A model generated the notes under the pieces. It did not search any database and was not told the DNA's origin. It was given only the letters and a program-made list of their open reading frames with translations. Shown piece after piece: positions 1-8,499 of a stretch of 35,039 nucleotides of DNA (its first letter is position 1; the number at the start of each line of letters is the position of its first letter). Source of the DNA: Pseudomonas folii (GTDB lineage: Bacteria; Pseudomonadota; Gammaproteobacteria; Pseudomonadales; Pseudomonadaceae); assembly GCF_014357575.1 (NCBI RefSeq), contig NZ_JACONW010000055.1:1-35039 (forward strand). Reading direction: 5' to 3'. The translations under genes and the position numbers were made by a program.

Positions 1-46
1 TCTGGCAAACCGCCCTTAACGGTTTATTCCCACCGCACGATAGCCC

Positions 47-52
47 TATGAT
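47..52 (+). promoter_or_regulatory. possible -10 box for argE
   Basis: TATGAT lies 33 nt before the argE start codon and matches five of six bases of the sigma-70 -10 consensus. No convincing -35 box is seen at the right distance (TTATTC is all there is), so this is a weak call. The first 85 bases otherwise hold nothing recognisable. Confidence 0.25.
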
Positions 53-85
53 GGTCGGCAAGCTCTCCCGTTAAAGGAATCGCAC

Positions 86-1234
86 ATGCCCTTGCCGTCC
101 ATGAAAGACCAATTCGCTGCGTTGATTGCCGCGCCTTCGGTGAGCTGCACCCAGCCTTCACTGGATCAGTCCAACCGTGCGGTGATCGACTTGCTGGCCG
201 GTTGGCTGGGCGATCTGGGTTTTGCTTGTGATATCCAGCAGGTTTCGCCGGGCAAGTTCAACTTGTTGGCCAGTTTTGGCAGTGGTCCTGGCGGGCTGGT
301 GTTGGCCGGGCACAGCGACACAGTGCCGTTCGATGAGGCCCTGTGGAAAACTGATCCGCTGAAGCTGACGGAAGTCGACAACCGCTGGGTCGGGCTGGGC
401 AGTTGTGACATGAAAGGCTTCTTCGCATTGATCATCGAAGCCGTGCAGCCGTTGCTGGATAAACCTTTCAAGCAACCGCTGTTAATCCTCGCTACCTGTG
501 ACGAAGAAAGCTCCATGGCAGGCGCTCGTGCGTTGGCTGAAGCGGGACGTCCCTTGGGGCGTGCAGCCGTGATTGGTGAGCCAACGGGTCTCAAGCCGAT
601 CCGTTTGCATAAAGGCGTGATGATGGAGCGCATCGATATTCTCGGGCGCAGCGGTCATTCTTCTGACCCAAGCCTGGGGCACAGCGCCCTGGAAGCGATG
701 CATGATGCAATCAGCGAGCTCAAGGGCTTGCGCAAGCAATGGCAGCTTGAGTACCGCAATCCGCAGTTCAGCGTGCCGACGCCAACCCTGAATTTCGGTT
801 GCATCCACGGCGGGGATAACCCGAACCGGATTTGCGGCCAGTGCTCACTGGAGTTCGACCTGCGCCCGCTGCCAGGCATGGACCCGGCTGTGCTGCGCGC
901 CGCGATCCGCCAGAAGCTGGAACCTCTGGCGGAACTGCATCAAGTCAAAATCGACTATGCGCCGTTGTTTCCTGAGGCACCGCCGTTCGAGCAGTCCGCC
1001 GATGCGGAACTGGTGCGTATTGCGGAACGTCTTACAGGGCATCGCGCCGAAGCGGTAGCATTTGGTACCGAAGCCGCTTATTTTCAGCGTCTGGGGTGCG
1101 AAACACTGGTATTGGGCCCAGGTGATATTGCCTGCGCGCATCAACCGGGCGAGTATCTTGAAATGTCACGTTTGCAGCCTACAGTGCGTCTGTTAAGCCA
1201 ACTGATTGAACATTATTGCCTGAACCCGCAATGA
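86..1234 (+). CDS. argE: acetylornithine deacetylase ArgE
   Basis: This cytoplasmic enzyme of the M20 metallopeptidase family removes the acetyl group from N2-acetylornithine to give ornithine for arginine synthesis. The 382-residue length is normal for ArgE. Visible metal-site motifs are AGHSDTVPF near residue 75, GSCDMKGF near residue 108, and TCDEESS near residue 137, with a late His in CAHQPGEY near residue 352 as another probable ligand. The central dimerisation domain of M20 enzymes fits around residues 175-290. The start has an upstream AAAGGA about eight bases away. It is followed 125 nt later by argA in the same direction, so the two may be co-transcribed. Other M20 amidohydrolases are possible, but the arginine context makes ArgE the best name. 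Confidence 0.93.
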   Translation: MPLPSMKDQFAALIAAPSVSCTQPSLDQSNRAVIDLLAGWLGDLGFACDIQQVSPGKFNLLASFGSGPGGLVLAGHSDTVPFDEALWKTDPLKLTEVDNRWVGLGSCDMKGFFALIIEAVQPLLDKPFKQPLLILATCDEESSMAGARALAEAGRPLGRAAVIGEPTGLKPIRLHKGVMMERIDILGRSGHSSDPSLGHSALEAMHDAISELKGLRKQWQLEYRNPQFSVPTPTLNFGCIHGGDNPNRICGQCSLEFDLRPLPGMDPAVLRAAIRQKLEPLAELHQVKIDYAPLFPEAPPFEQSADAELVRIAERLTGHRAEAVAFGTEAAYFQRLGCETLVLGPGDIACAHQPGEYLEMSRLQPTVRLLSQLIEHYCLNPQ

Positions 1235-1272
1235 GTCGGGTCATGCCAGAGAGAGAATTAAGGAGAGTGCGC

Positions 1273-1299
1273 GTGCAGCCATGCTTGTTCCGACGATAA
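1273..1299 (+). CDS. candidate leader peptide before argA
   Basis: An unusually good Shine-Dalgarno sequence, TAAGGAG at 1259-1265, stands seven bases before a GTG at 1273 and not before argA itself. Translation from this GTG gives MQPCLFRR and then TAA. The last two sense codons are both CGA, an arginine codon little used by neighbouring genes. The ORF is in frame with argA, but the stop at 1297-1299 prevents fusion. A short ORF ending in paired Arg codons just before an arginine-biosynthesis gene suggests a translational sensor of arginyl-tRNA, but this is inference. The alternative is chance, or a decayed upstream start of argA. Confidence 0.35.
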   Translation: MQPCLFRR

Positions 1300-1359
1300 C
1301 CACCACACGGTTGTGAGTGTTTCTGTCTTTCGTCCTTTTATCAGCAGGCTCTTCAGGTT

Positions 1360-2664
1360 ATGCACGAATACGTCAATTGGCTTCGCCACGCGTCTCCTTA
1401 TATCAATGCCCACCGTGAACGCACCTTTGTTGTGATGTTGCCCGGTGACGGCGTTGAACACCCCAACTTCGGCAATATCGTCCACGACCTTGTGCTGCTG
1501 CACAGCCTTGGTGTGCGCCTGGTGTTGGTCCATGGCTCGCGCCCGCAAATCGAAAGCCGCCTGGCTGCTCGCGGTCTCACGCCGCAATATCATCGCAACC
1601 TGCGCGTGACTGATGCCGCAACGCTGGACTGTGTCATCGATGCGGTTGGCCACTTGCGCCTCGACATCGAGGCGCGTCTGTCCATGGACATGGCCGCTTC
1701 GCCGATGCAGGGCTCGCGCTTGCGGGTAACCAGCGGCAATCTCGTCACTGCACGGCCCATTGGCGTCTGGGAAGGCGTGGATTACCAGCACACCGGCGAA
1801 GTGCGTCGGATCGACCGCAAGGGTATCAACCGCCTGCTGGACGAGCGCCATATCGTGCTGCTATCGCCAATCGGATATTCGCCAACCGGCGAGATTTTTA
1901 ACATCGCCTGCGAAGACGTCGCTACCCGTACCGCTATCGATCTGGGTGCCGACAAGTTGCTGCTGTTCGGTGAAGAGCGCGGCTTGATGGACGAGCAGGG
2001 GCGGCTGGTGCGTGAACTGCGTCCGCAACAGGTGCCAGCGCATATCCTGCGTCTGGGCAGCAACTACAACTATCAGGCTGAATTGCTGGATGCTGCCGCT
2101 GAGGCGTGCCGAGGCGGTGTGGGCCGTAGCCATATCGTCAGCTATGTCGAGGATGGCGCGCTGCTCACCGAGCTGTTCACCCGAGATGGTGGCGGTACGC
2201 TGGTGGCGCAGGAGCAATTCGAGCTGGTCCGCGAAGCGGCCATTGAGGACGTGGGCGGTTTGATGGATCTGATTACGCCGCTGGAAGAGCAGGGCATCCT
2301 GGTGCGTCGTTCCCGTGAAGTGCTGGAGCGCGAGATCGAGCAGTTCAGCGTGGTCGAGCGCGAAGGGTTGATCATTGCCTGTGCGGCGTTGTATCCGATT
2401 GTGGATTCCCAAGCGGGTGAGTTGGCTTGCCTGGCGGTCAACCCTGAATATCGCCATGGCGGCCGCGGTGACGAGTTGCTTGAGCGCATTGAAACCCGTG
2501 CTCGTGAATTAGGCTTGAAGACCCTGTTCGTCCTTACCACACGCACGGCACACTGGTTCCGCGAGCGCGGTTTCGAGCCAAGCAGCGTCGACCGCCTGCC
2601 GGCTGCCCGTGCGTCACTCTATAACTTCCAGCGTAATTCGAAGATTTTCGAGAAGGCGTTGTAA
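1360..2664 (+). CDS. argA: N-acetylglutamate synthase ArgA
   Basis: ArgA catalyses the first step of arginine synthesis, transfer of acetyl from acetyl-CoA to glutamate, and in this family arginine inhibits it. The 434-residue protein has the two-part layout of gamma-proteobacterial ArgA. An amino-acid-kinase fold (about residues 20-280, with LVLVHGSRPQIE near 55) binds arginine. A C-terminal GNAT acetyltransferase domain (about 285-430, with CLAVNPEYRHGGRGDELL as the acetyl-CoA loop) follows. The start MHEYVNWLRHASPY agrees with Pseudomonas homologues from memory, although only a weak AGG precedes it. A 91-bp REP palindrome lies directly downstream, between this gene and the convergent gshA. 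Confidence 0.95.
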   Translation: MHEYVNWLRHASPYINAHRERTFVVMLPGDGVEHPNFGNIVHDLVLLHSLGVRLVLVHGSRPQIESRLAARGLTPQYHRNLRVTDAATLDCVIDAVGHLRLDIEARLSMDMAASPMQGSRLRVTSGNLVTARPIGVWEGVDYQHTGEVRRIDRKGINRLLDERHIVLLSPIGYSPTGEIFNIACEDVATRTAIDLGADKLLLFGEERGLMDEQGRLVRELRPQQVPAHILRLGSNYNYQAELLDAAAEACRGGVGRSHIVSYVEDGALLTELFTRDGGGTLVAQEQFELVREAAIEDVGGLMDLITPLEEQGILVRRSREVLEREIEQFSVVEREGLIIACAALYPIVDSQAGELACLAVNPEYRHGGRGDELLERIETRARELGLKTLFVLTTRTAHWFRERGFEPSSVDRLPAARASLYNFQRNSKIFEKAL

Positions 2665-2693
2665 AAGCCGGATCGTTGCGGCAAACACCGATT

Positions 2694-2784
2694 CTGTAGG
2701 AGCTCACGAGCAACGCGAGGCAGCGATAGGGGTGTTTCAGGTAAACCGCTATCGCTGCCTCGCGTTGCTCGTGAGCTCCTACAG
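2694..2784. repeat. REP doublet, 36-bp perfect arms
   Basis: Two perfect 36-bp inverted arms (2694-2729 and 2749-2784) begin CTGTAGGAGCTCACGAGCAA and flank a 19-nt loop. This is a Pseudomonas REP doublet (REPIN) of the same type as the one at 31202. It sits between the convergent genes argA and gshA, where a long hairpin could act on transcript ends from both sides. Confidence 0.9.
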
Positions 2785-2801
2785 ATAATCGTGCTTCCGG
2801 C

Positions 2802-4391
2802 TCAGTTACTAATCCGCAATATACTCGCCTGATACGCGCCGACGAAGGTGTCGAAATCCACCGGTTCTTCGGTTTGCTCCAGCCCTGCCTGTTCGGCAAT
2901 CGAAGTGCTGGCCAGTTCTTCGAAGTGCGCCTGCTCTTCAGCGCTTAATGGGTTGCTGCGGAAGTATTCGGCGTGCGCACGGCTCTGACGCAGCGAGAAC
3001 GCGGTAAAACCTTCGTTGTGCTGCTTCATGCTCGCCAGCACTTTCGCCGATGGAGTCAGTGACGCGTCATCGACCTTGGCTTGCTGCGCCGTGATGGATT
3101 TGACGTGCTCGTCAGTGCCTTGGGCCTGATCCAGCAATTGCGCGATGGGCTTGATCTTCTCCAGCAGCTCGGTGGCCCATGCCTTCAGGTCGATGGTGCC
3201 GTCGTTGCGATTGAGTTCAAGGCTTGGGCGACGTCCTTCCTTGACCACGGTCAGGAAATTCGATGCAGCATTACGGCATTCGTTATTGGCCAGTTGCGGG
3301 CTTTCCTGCAGGGCGCAGTACAGCACGAAGGCGTCGACGAAACGGGCTTGCTGCAGATCGATGCCGGTTGGCAGGAACGGGTTGATGTCCAGGCAGCGAA
3401 CTTCAACATATTGCACGCCGCGGGCAACCAACGCCTGAATCGGACGTTCGCCCGAGTAAGTGACGCGCTTGGGGCGGATGTTGGAGTAGTACTCGTTTTC
3501 AATCTGCAACACGTTGGTGTTGAGCTGAACCCACTCGCCGTCAGCGTTATGCGTGCCCACTTCGACATACGGTGCGTACGGCGTGGCTACCGCTTTGCGC
3601 AGGCTGTCGGTGTAGCTGATCAGATCGTTGTAGCAAGGCGTCAGGTCGGCCTGGGCGTTGCTCTGATAGCCGAGGTCACTCATGCGCAGGCTGGTCGCAT
3701 AAGGCAGATACAACGTGTCAGCGTCGAACTGTTCAAGCTTATGGGCACGGCCGCGCAAGAAGCCCGCATCCAGCGCAGGAGACGCGCCGAACAGGTACAT
3801 CAGCAGCCAGCTGTAGCGACGGAAGTTACGTATCAGGCCGATGTAAGCATGGGACTGATAGTCGCGGGCATCGCCCTCGAAATCTTCGGTTTGCTTAAGC
3901 AGAGGCCAGACGCTTTCTGGCAGCGAAAAGTTGTAATGAATGCCCGCAATGCACTGCATGGTCTTGCCGTAACGCAGGGCCAGACCTTTACGATAGACGT
4001 ACTTGAGCTTGCCGATATTCGACGTGCCGTAATAGGCAATCGGAATATCTTTTTCGTCCGGCAGCGGACACGGCATCGACGGGCTCCAGAGGAGCTCGTT
4101 ACCCAGCTTGGTGTAAGCAAAACGGTGGATCTGATCCAGGCTGGCCAGGGTTTCAACCGGGTTGGCCAGTGCCGGAGTAATAAACTCCAGCAGCGATTCG
4201 GAATAGTCCGTGGTGATCTGACCGTGGGTCAGGGCTGCGCCCAGAGCTTGCGGATGCGGCGTCTGCGCCAGCTTTGCATCGCCGGTCACGCGCAGGCATT
4301 CGCGCTCAATACCGTGCAGGCACTGCTCCAGCAGGGAGAGGTTAGTGCGCTCGCTAAGCAAAGCCAGGCGGCGGTTGAGAAGTTCGCTCAA
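2802..4391 (-). CDS. gshA: glutamate-cysteine ligase GshA
   Basis: GshA joins glutamate and cysteine using ATP, the first and rate-limiting step of glutathione synthesis. The sequence [16 protein letters not shown] near the N-terminus and the [15 protein letters not shown] segment are typical of the proteobacterial type 1 family. The start is chosen at the TTG at 4391 (529 residues). AAGGA lies seven bases before it, and the product then begins [11 protein letters not shown], as in Pseudomonas GshA from memory. A GTG at 4406 would add five residues (MKESN) but has no ribosome binding site. The gene runs alone, convergent with argA. Two small hairpins (CCCC-AATAT-GGGG and GGCGA-TG-TCGCC) lie in the upstream region 4407-4480. 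Confidence 0.95.
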   Translation of the reverse strand: MSELLNRRLALLSERTNLSLLEQCLHGIERECLRVTGDAKLAQTPHPQALGAALTHGQITTDYSESLLEFITPALANPVETLASLDQIHRFAYTKLGNELLWSPSMPCPLPDEKDIPIAYYGTSNIGKLKYVYRKGLALRYGKTMQCIAGIHYNFSLPESVWPLLKQTEDFEGDARDYQSHAYIGLIRNFRRYSWLLMYLFGASPALDAGFLRGRAHKLEQFDADTLYLPYATSLRMSDLGYQSNAQADLTPCYNDLISYTDSLRKAVATPYAPYVEVGTHNADGEWVQLNTNVLQIENEYYSNIRPKRVTYSGERPIQALVARGVQYVEVRCLDINPFLPTGIDLQQARFVDAFVLYCALQESPQLANNECRNAASNFLTVVKEGRRPSLELNRNDGTIDLKAWATELLEKIKPIAQLLDQAQGTDEHVKSITAQQAKVDDASLTPSAKVLASMKQHNEGFTAFSLRQSRAHAEYFRSNPLSAEEQAHFEELASTSIAEQAGLEQTEEPVDFDTFVGAYQASILRISN

Positions 4392-4588
4392 GTTGGATTC
4401 CTTCACGCGTCAGTCGCCCCAATATGGGGGTGGATGTGACGGTGTACAAGGGTGAGGATTAACTGGCGATGTCGCCTGGTTTGGTTCTGCGACGCCATTA
4501 TCGATAGCTCATTCTGGCCACAGCGCGCATGGAAAATTCCGACACTTATTCAATAGCGCCGAAATTACCTTAATTTGGCCTGTCTGTA

Positions 4589-4972
4589 CTAGACGACAGC
4601 GAACGTGCCTTGTGCTTTGGCGACAAGTTTCTCGCCTTGCAGCACTTCGGCTTCAACCACCAGCGTGCGACGGCCCGCGTGCAGCACCTTGGCGATGCAC
4701 AGCACCTCGCCTTCCGATACCCCACGCATGTAGTTGATTTTGCATTCGATGGTCACGCTGCGCTGATCGAAACCGTGGGAGCTGGAACAGGCCAGCCCCA
4801 TGGCGATGTCGACGAGGCTGAAAATCGCCCCGCCGTGCATCACATTGCCGCGATTGCGCAGGTGATCTTCCAGCGGCAAGGCCACTTCGGCAACGCCTAC
4901 GTCCAGGCGGCGCAGCTGACAGCCTATCGCCCGGAAGTACGCGCTTTCAGTAAAACCCGCCGGAATGTCCAT
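4589..4972 (-). CDS. PaaI-type hotdog thioesterase
   Basis: This 127-residue protein has a single 4HBT hotdog domain of the PaaI/YdiI type. Such proteins hydrolyse acyl-CoA or aryl-CoA thioesters in the cytoplasm. The signature HGGAIFSLVDIAMGLACSS (about residues 45-63) contains the HGG and the acidic residue of the active-site helix, and VTIECKINYMRG is the usual central strand. Its ATG overlaps the tex stop codon as TGATG, so it is translationally coupled to tex. The substrate cannot be told from the sequence. Confidence 0.8.
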   Translation of the reverse strand: MDIPAGFTESAYFRAIGCQLRRLDVGVAEVALPLEDHLRNRGNVMHGGAIFSLVDIAMGLACSSSHGFDQRSVTIECKINYMRGVSEGEVLCIAKVLHAGRRTLVVEAEVLQGEKLVAKAQGTFAVV

Positions 4973-7299
4973 CAGCGCTTCTTCAGCTGTTTAGCGTTGG
5001 CGAACAACGAAGCCATGGCGTTATTGGCCGGGGCTGCTGCTGTTGCGGTTTCCTTGCGCGGTGCGCTGCTCTGCTGCTGGCGCGGGGCCGAGCCAGGACG
5101 CGAGCCACGAGCGCCGTCGACTTTCTCGCCCGGTGTGTCGCTCATGCGCATGGACAAGCCAACGCGTTTGCGCGGGATGTCCACTTCCATGACCTTTACC
5201 TTGACGACATCACCGGCCTTGACCGCCTCACGCGGGTCCTTGATGAATTTCTCGGACAGCGCCGAGATATGCACCAGACCATCCTGATGCACGCCGATGT
5301 CGACGAAAGCGCCGAAATTGGTGACGTTGGTCACAACACCTTCGAGAATCATGCCAGGCACCAGGTCCTTCAGATCTTCAACGCCATCCTGGAACTCTGC
5401 GGTCTTGAACTCCGGGCGCGGGTCGCGGCCTGGCTTCTCAAGCTCTTGCAGAATGTCGGTGACGGTTGGCAAACCGAAGGTTTCGTCGGTGTACTTTTTC
5501 GGGTCCAGACGCTTGAGGAAGCTGGCGTCGCCGATCAGCGAGCGGATGTCGCGGTCGGTTTCAGACGCGATACGCTTCACCAGCGGATAGGCTTCCGGGT
5601 GAACGGCCGATGAGTCCAGCGGGTTATCGCCGTTCATGACGCGAAGGAAGCCTGCAGCCTGTTCGAAGGTTTTTTCGCCCAGACGCGGGACTTTTTTCAG
5701 CGCTGCACGGGATTTGAAGGCGCCGTTTTCATCGCGATGCGCCACGATGTTCTGCGCCAGTGTCGTGTTCAGCCCGGAAATCCGTGCCAACAGCGCCACC
5801 GATGCAGTATTCACATCCACGCCGACCGCGTTTACACAGTCTTCAACTACTGCGTCCAGACCGCGCGCAAGCTTGAGCTGCGATACGTCGTGCTGGTACT
5901 GACCGACACCGATGGATTTCGGGTCAATCTTCACCAGCTCAGCCAGCGGGTCTTGCAGGCGGCGGGCGATAGACACTGCGCCACGGATCGATACGTCCAG
6001 ATCCGGGAATTCCTTTGCAGCCAGTTCCGAGGCGGAATAAACCGAGGCGCCCGCTTCGGAGACCATGACCTTGGTCATTTTCAGGCCTGGGTATTTTTTG
6101 ATCAGTTCAGCGGCCAGCTTGTCGGTTTCGCGGCTGGCGGTGCCGTTGCCGATGGCGATCAGGTCTACCGCGTGCTTGGCGCAGAGTGCAGCCAGCACAG
6201 CGATGGTCTGATCCCACTGGTTTTTCGGCACGTGCGGGTAAACCGTGGCGTAATCCAGCAGCTTGCCGGTGGAGTCGACCACGGCGACCTTGCAACCGGT
6301 GCGCAGGCCCGGGTCCAGACCCAATGTGGCGCGAGGGCCAGCCGGTGCGGCGAGCAGCAGGTCATGCAGGTTATGGGCGAAAACGTTGATCGCTTCGGTT
6401 TCCGCGCCATCGCGCAGCTCACCCAGCAAGTCGGTTTCCAGATGGCTGTAGAGCTTGACCTTCCACGTCCAGCGCACCACTTCTGCCAGCCACTTGTCAG
6501 CCGGACGGTTCTGGTTTTGCAGACCAAAACGCTCGCCGATCATCAGTTCGCACGGGTGCATGGTGCCGGGCAGTTCCTCACCGACTTTCAGGGCCGAGCT
6601 GAGGAAGCCTTCGTTGCGACCACGGAAAATTGCCAGTGCGCGGTGCGACGGCATGCTTTTCAGCGGCTCGTCGTGTTCGAAGTAATCGCGGAACTTGGCA
6701 CCTTCTTCTTCCTTGCCGGGCACCACGCGTGCACTGATCACGGCTTCCTGCTTGAGGAAGCTGCGCAGTTTGTCCAGCAGGGTGGCGTCTTCGGCGAAAC
6801 GCTCCATGAGGATGTACTTCGCGCCTTCCAGCGCGGCCTTCACGTCGGCCACGCCTTTTTCTGCGTCCACAAAACGTGCGGCTTCGGCTTCCGGGCTCAA
6901 TGTCGGATCGTTGAACAGACCGTCGGCCAATTCGCCAAGGCCGGCTTCCAGGGCAATCTGGCCTTTGGTGCGGCGTTTTTGCTTATAAGGCAGATACAAG
7001 TCTTCGAGGCGAGTCTTGGTATCGGCAAGCTTGATATCGCGGGCCAGCTCCGGGGTCAGCTTGCCTTGCTCTTCAATGCTGGCAAGGATGCTGATGCGGC
7101 GCTCGTCGAGTTCGCGCAGGTAGCGCAGGCGCTCTTCAAGATGACGCAGTTGCGTGTCATCGAGGCTGCCGGTCACTTCTTTGCGGTAACGGGAAATGAA
7201 AGGCACGGTAGAGCCTTCATCCAGTAGGGCGACGGCCGCTGCGACCTGTTGTGGGCGTACGCCAAGTTCTTCGGCGATGCGGCTGTTGATGCTGTCCAT
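4972..7299 (-). CDS. tex: Tex family RNA-binding transcription accessory protein
   Basis: Tex is a cytoplasmic nucleic-acid-binding protein that associates with the transcription machinery and is related to eukaryotic Spt6. The 775-residue length is right for the family. In order are the N-terminal helical region, a YqgF/RNase H-like domain containing [17 protein letters not shown] (about 325-341), helix-hairpin-helix segments (about 490-560, VGVDVNTAS and [20 protein letters not shown]), and an S1 domain (about 650-720, [20 protein letters not shown]). The tail is low-complexity and basic (Ser, Ala, Arg). AGGTGG lies six bases before the ATG. A perfect TATAAT (on the minus strand) and a palindrome lie upstream. 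Confidence 0.93.
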   Translation of the reverse strand: MDSINSRIAEELGVRPQQVAAAVALLDEGSTVPFISRYRKEVTGSLDDTQLRHLEERLRYLRELDERRISILASIEEQGKLTPELARDIKLADTKTRLEDLYLPYKQKRRTKGQIALEAGLGELADGLFNDPTLSPEAEAARFVDAEKGVADVKAALEGAKYILMERFAEDATLLDKLRSFLKQEAVISARVVPGKEEEGAKFRDYFEHDEPLKSMPSHRALAIFRGRNEGFLSSALKVGEELPGTMHPCELMIGERFGLQNQNRPADKWLAEVVRWTWKVKLYSHLETDLLGELRDGAETEAINVFAHNLHDLLLAAPAGPRATLGLDPGLRTGCKVAVVDSTGKLLDYATVYPHVPKNQWDQTIAVLAALCAKHAVDLIAIGNGTASRETDKLAAELIKKYPGLKMTKVMVSEAGASVYSASELAAKEFPDLDVSIRGAVSIARRLQDPLAELVKIDPKSIGVGQYQHDVSQLKLARGLDAVVEDCVNAVGVDVNTASVALLARISGLNTTLAQNIVAHRDENGAFKSRAALKKVPRLGEKTFEQAAGFLRVMNGDNPLDSSAVHPEAYPLVKRIASETDRDIRSLIGDASFLKRLDPKKYTDETFGLPTVTDILQELEKPGRDPRPEFKTAEFQDGVEDLKDLVPGMILEGVVTNVTNFGAFVDIGVHQDGLVHISALSEKFIKDPREAVKAGDVVKVKVMEVDIPRKRVGLSMRMSDTPGEKVDGARGSRPGSAPRQQQSSAPRKETATAAAPANNAMASLFANAKQLKKR

Positions 7300-7394
7300 G
7301 AGACCACCTGGAGTTGTGAGCTAAATACCTGATTACAAAGTGGCCGCGAGCTACGCTGGCCGACTTTCACAAGAATACTGTCGAGCTGCCATGT

Positions 7395-7430
7395 TCAGGC
7401 ATTGCCTGACTTTGAGGGCGGCGCATTATA
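7395..7430 (-). promoter_or_regulatory. probable tex promoter -10 with palindrome
   Basis: Reading toward tex, a perfect TATAAT occupies 7430-7425 without a clear -35 box. Some 15 bases downstream lies the perfect palindrome TCAGGCA-T-TGCCTGA (7395-7409), at about +10 to +25 of the predicted transcript. Its position suits an operator or a leader hairpin. Confidence 0.4.
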
Positions 7431-7591
7431 CCCAGCGGAGTTCGTTTAGGGGATGAGCCGACAAAAGCACTGTTTTTGCTCAGAGGATGCAAGGCGTGAG
7501 TGGCAGCCCCGGTAAAATCTGCTAACAATGCACACGGTGCGTATCACAGCAGCTACGCCATAATGCGGGCCGAGATCAAAGGAGCATCTGA

Positions 7592-8332
7592 ATGAGCAGC
7601 ACTGCACAAACTGCCGAAGGCGAAAAAATCCTTATTGTTGATGACGATCCGGGTTTGAGCAGCCTGTTAGAGCGTTTTTTCACCAGCAAGGGTTATCGTG
7701 CCCGTGCTGTGGCCAACGTTGAGCAAATGGATCGCTTGCTGGCCCGCGAAGTCTTCAATCTTGTCGTACTTGACCTGATGCTGCCGGGCGAAGACGGGCT
7801 GTCAGCCTGCCGTCGTCTGCGAGCCGCTAACAATCAGGTGCCAATCATCATGCTGACCGCCAAGGGCGATGAGCTGAGCCGCATCAAAGGCCTCGAACTG
7901 GGCGCTGACGATTATCTGGCCAAACCCTTCAACCCTGACGAGCTGATGGCGCGGGTCAAGGCTGTATTGCGTCGTCAGGCCGCTCCGGTACCCGGCGCAC
8001 CGGGCAGCGAAGACGAGTCAGTCACCTTTGGTGATTACGAATTGTCCCTGGCCACTCGCGAACTCAAGCGTGGCGATGAAGTACACATGCTCACCACAGG
8101 CGAGTTTGCGGTCCTCAAGGCGCTGGTGATGCATGCTCGCGAACCGCTGACCCGCGACAAACTGATGAACCTGGCCCGCGGCCGCGAGTGGGATGCGCTG
8201 GAGCGTTCGATCGACGTGCAGATTTCCCGTCTGCGTCGCCTGATCGAGCCGGATCCTTCCAAGCCGCGCTACATTCAAACGGTTTGGGGTGTTGGTTATG
8301 TATTCGTTCCGGACGGTGCGGGTACACGATAA
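7592..8332 (+). CDS. ompR: OmpR response regulator
   Basis: This is the cytoplasmic DNA-binding regulator partnered with EnvZ, linked to osmolarity and envelope control. The 246-residue protein has a receiver domain (about 12-125) with acidic cluster DDD at 17-19, phosphoacceptor Asp61 in VVLDLMLPGEDG, Thr89 in IIMLTAKG, and Lys111 in LAKPF. A winged-helix DNA-binding domain (about 145-240, with ISRLRRLIEPDPSKPRYIQT) follows. AAAGGAG is well placed seven bases before the ATG. The gene is followed 167 nt later by envZ, an unusually long spacer for this pair. Confidence 0.95.
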   Translation: MSSTAQTAEGEKILIVDDDPGLSSLLERFFTSKGYRARAVANVEQMDRLLAREVFNLVVLDLMLPGEDGLSACRRLRAANNQVPIIMLTAKGDELSRIKGLELGADDYLAKPFNPDELMARVKAVLRRQAAPVPGAPGSEDESVTFGDYELSLATRELKRGDEVHMLTTGEFAVLKALVMHAREPLTRDKLMNLARGREWDALERSIDVQISRLRRLIEPDPSKPRYIQTVWGVGYVFVPDGAGTR

Positions 8333-8376
8333 TCGAGCGCTTTTAGGAGCACAGCCCGCTGTGGTGATTGCCAGTC

Positions 8377-8490
8377 ACGTCGATAGCCCCGAACAGGTCT
8401 ATCGACGTTTTGGTTTTCGTTGATCCGTCGTCGGGTTGTCGTTCGCGTTTCGCAAACCTGCGAGCCTGGCTCGCTCCTGCAAAGTGTATA
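8377..8490 (+). promoter_or_regulatory. hairpin and REP-like element between ompR and envZ
   Basis: A perfect 10-bp stem (ACGTCGATAG at 8377-8386 with CTATCGACGT at 8399-8408, 12-nt loop) runs into TTTTGGTTTTC. It could act as a weak terminator or attenuator. Further on, 8455-8482 reads as a single REP-like palindrome (GCGAGCCTGGCTCGC core, followed by TCCTGCAAAG). Both lie on the ompR-envZ transcript, and no good ribosome binding site follows. Confidence 0.5.
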
Positions 8491-8499
8491 GCTGCAACT

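Noticed and set aside
3081..4439. 452-codon open frame antisense to gshA
   Set aside because: gshA on the other strand explains the region fully. The translation has no recognisable domain and is a shadow of high-GC codon use.
5737..7227. 496-codon open frame antisense to tex
   Set aside because: Tex has strong family motifs throughout; the antisense product shows no domain and has no ribosome binding site.
8368..8499. 44-codon N-terminal extension of EnvZ
   Set aside because: The frame crosses the hairpin and REP-like palindrome, and the product's Cys/Arg-rich stretch has no membrane or sensor character; MKTPLWFPQSFF is the natural start.
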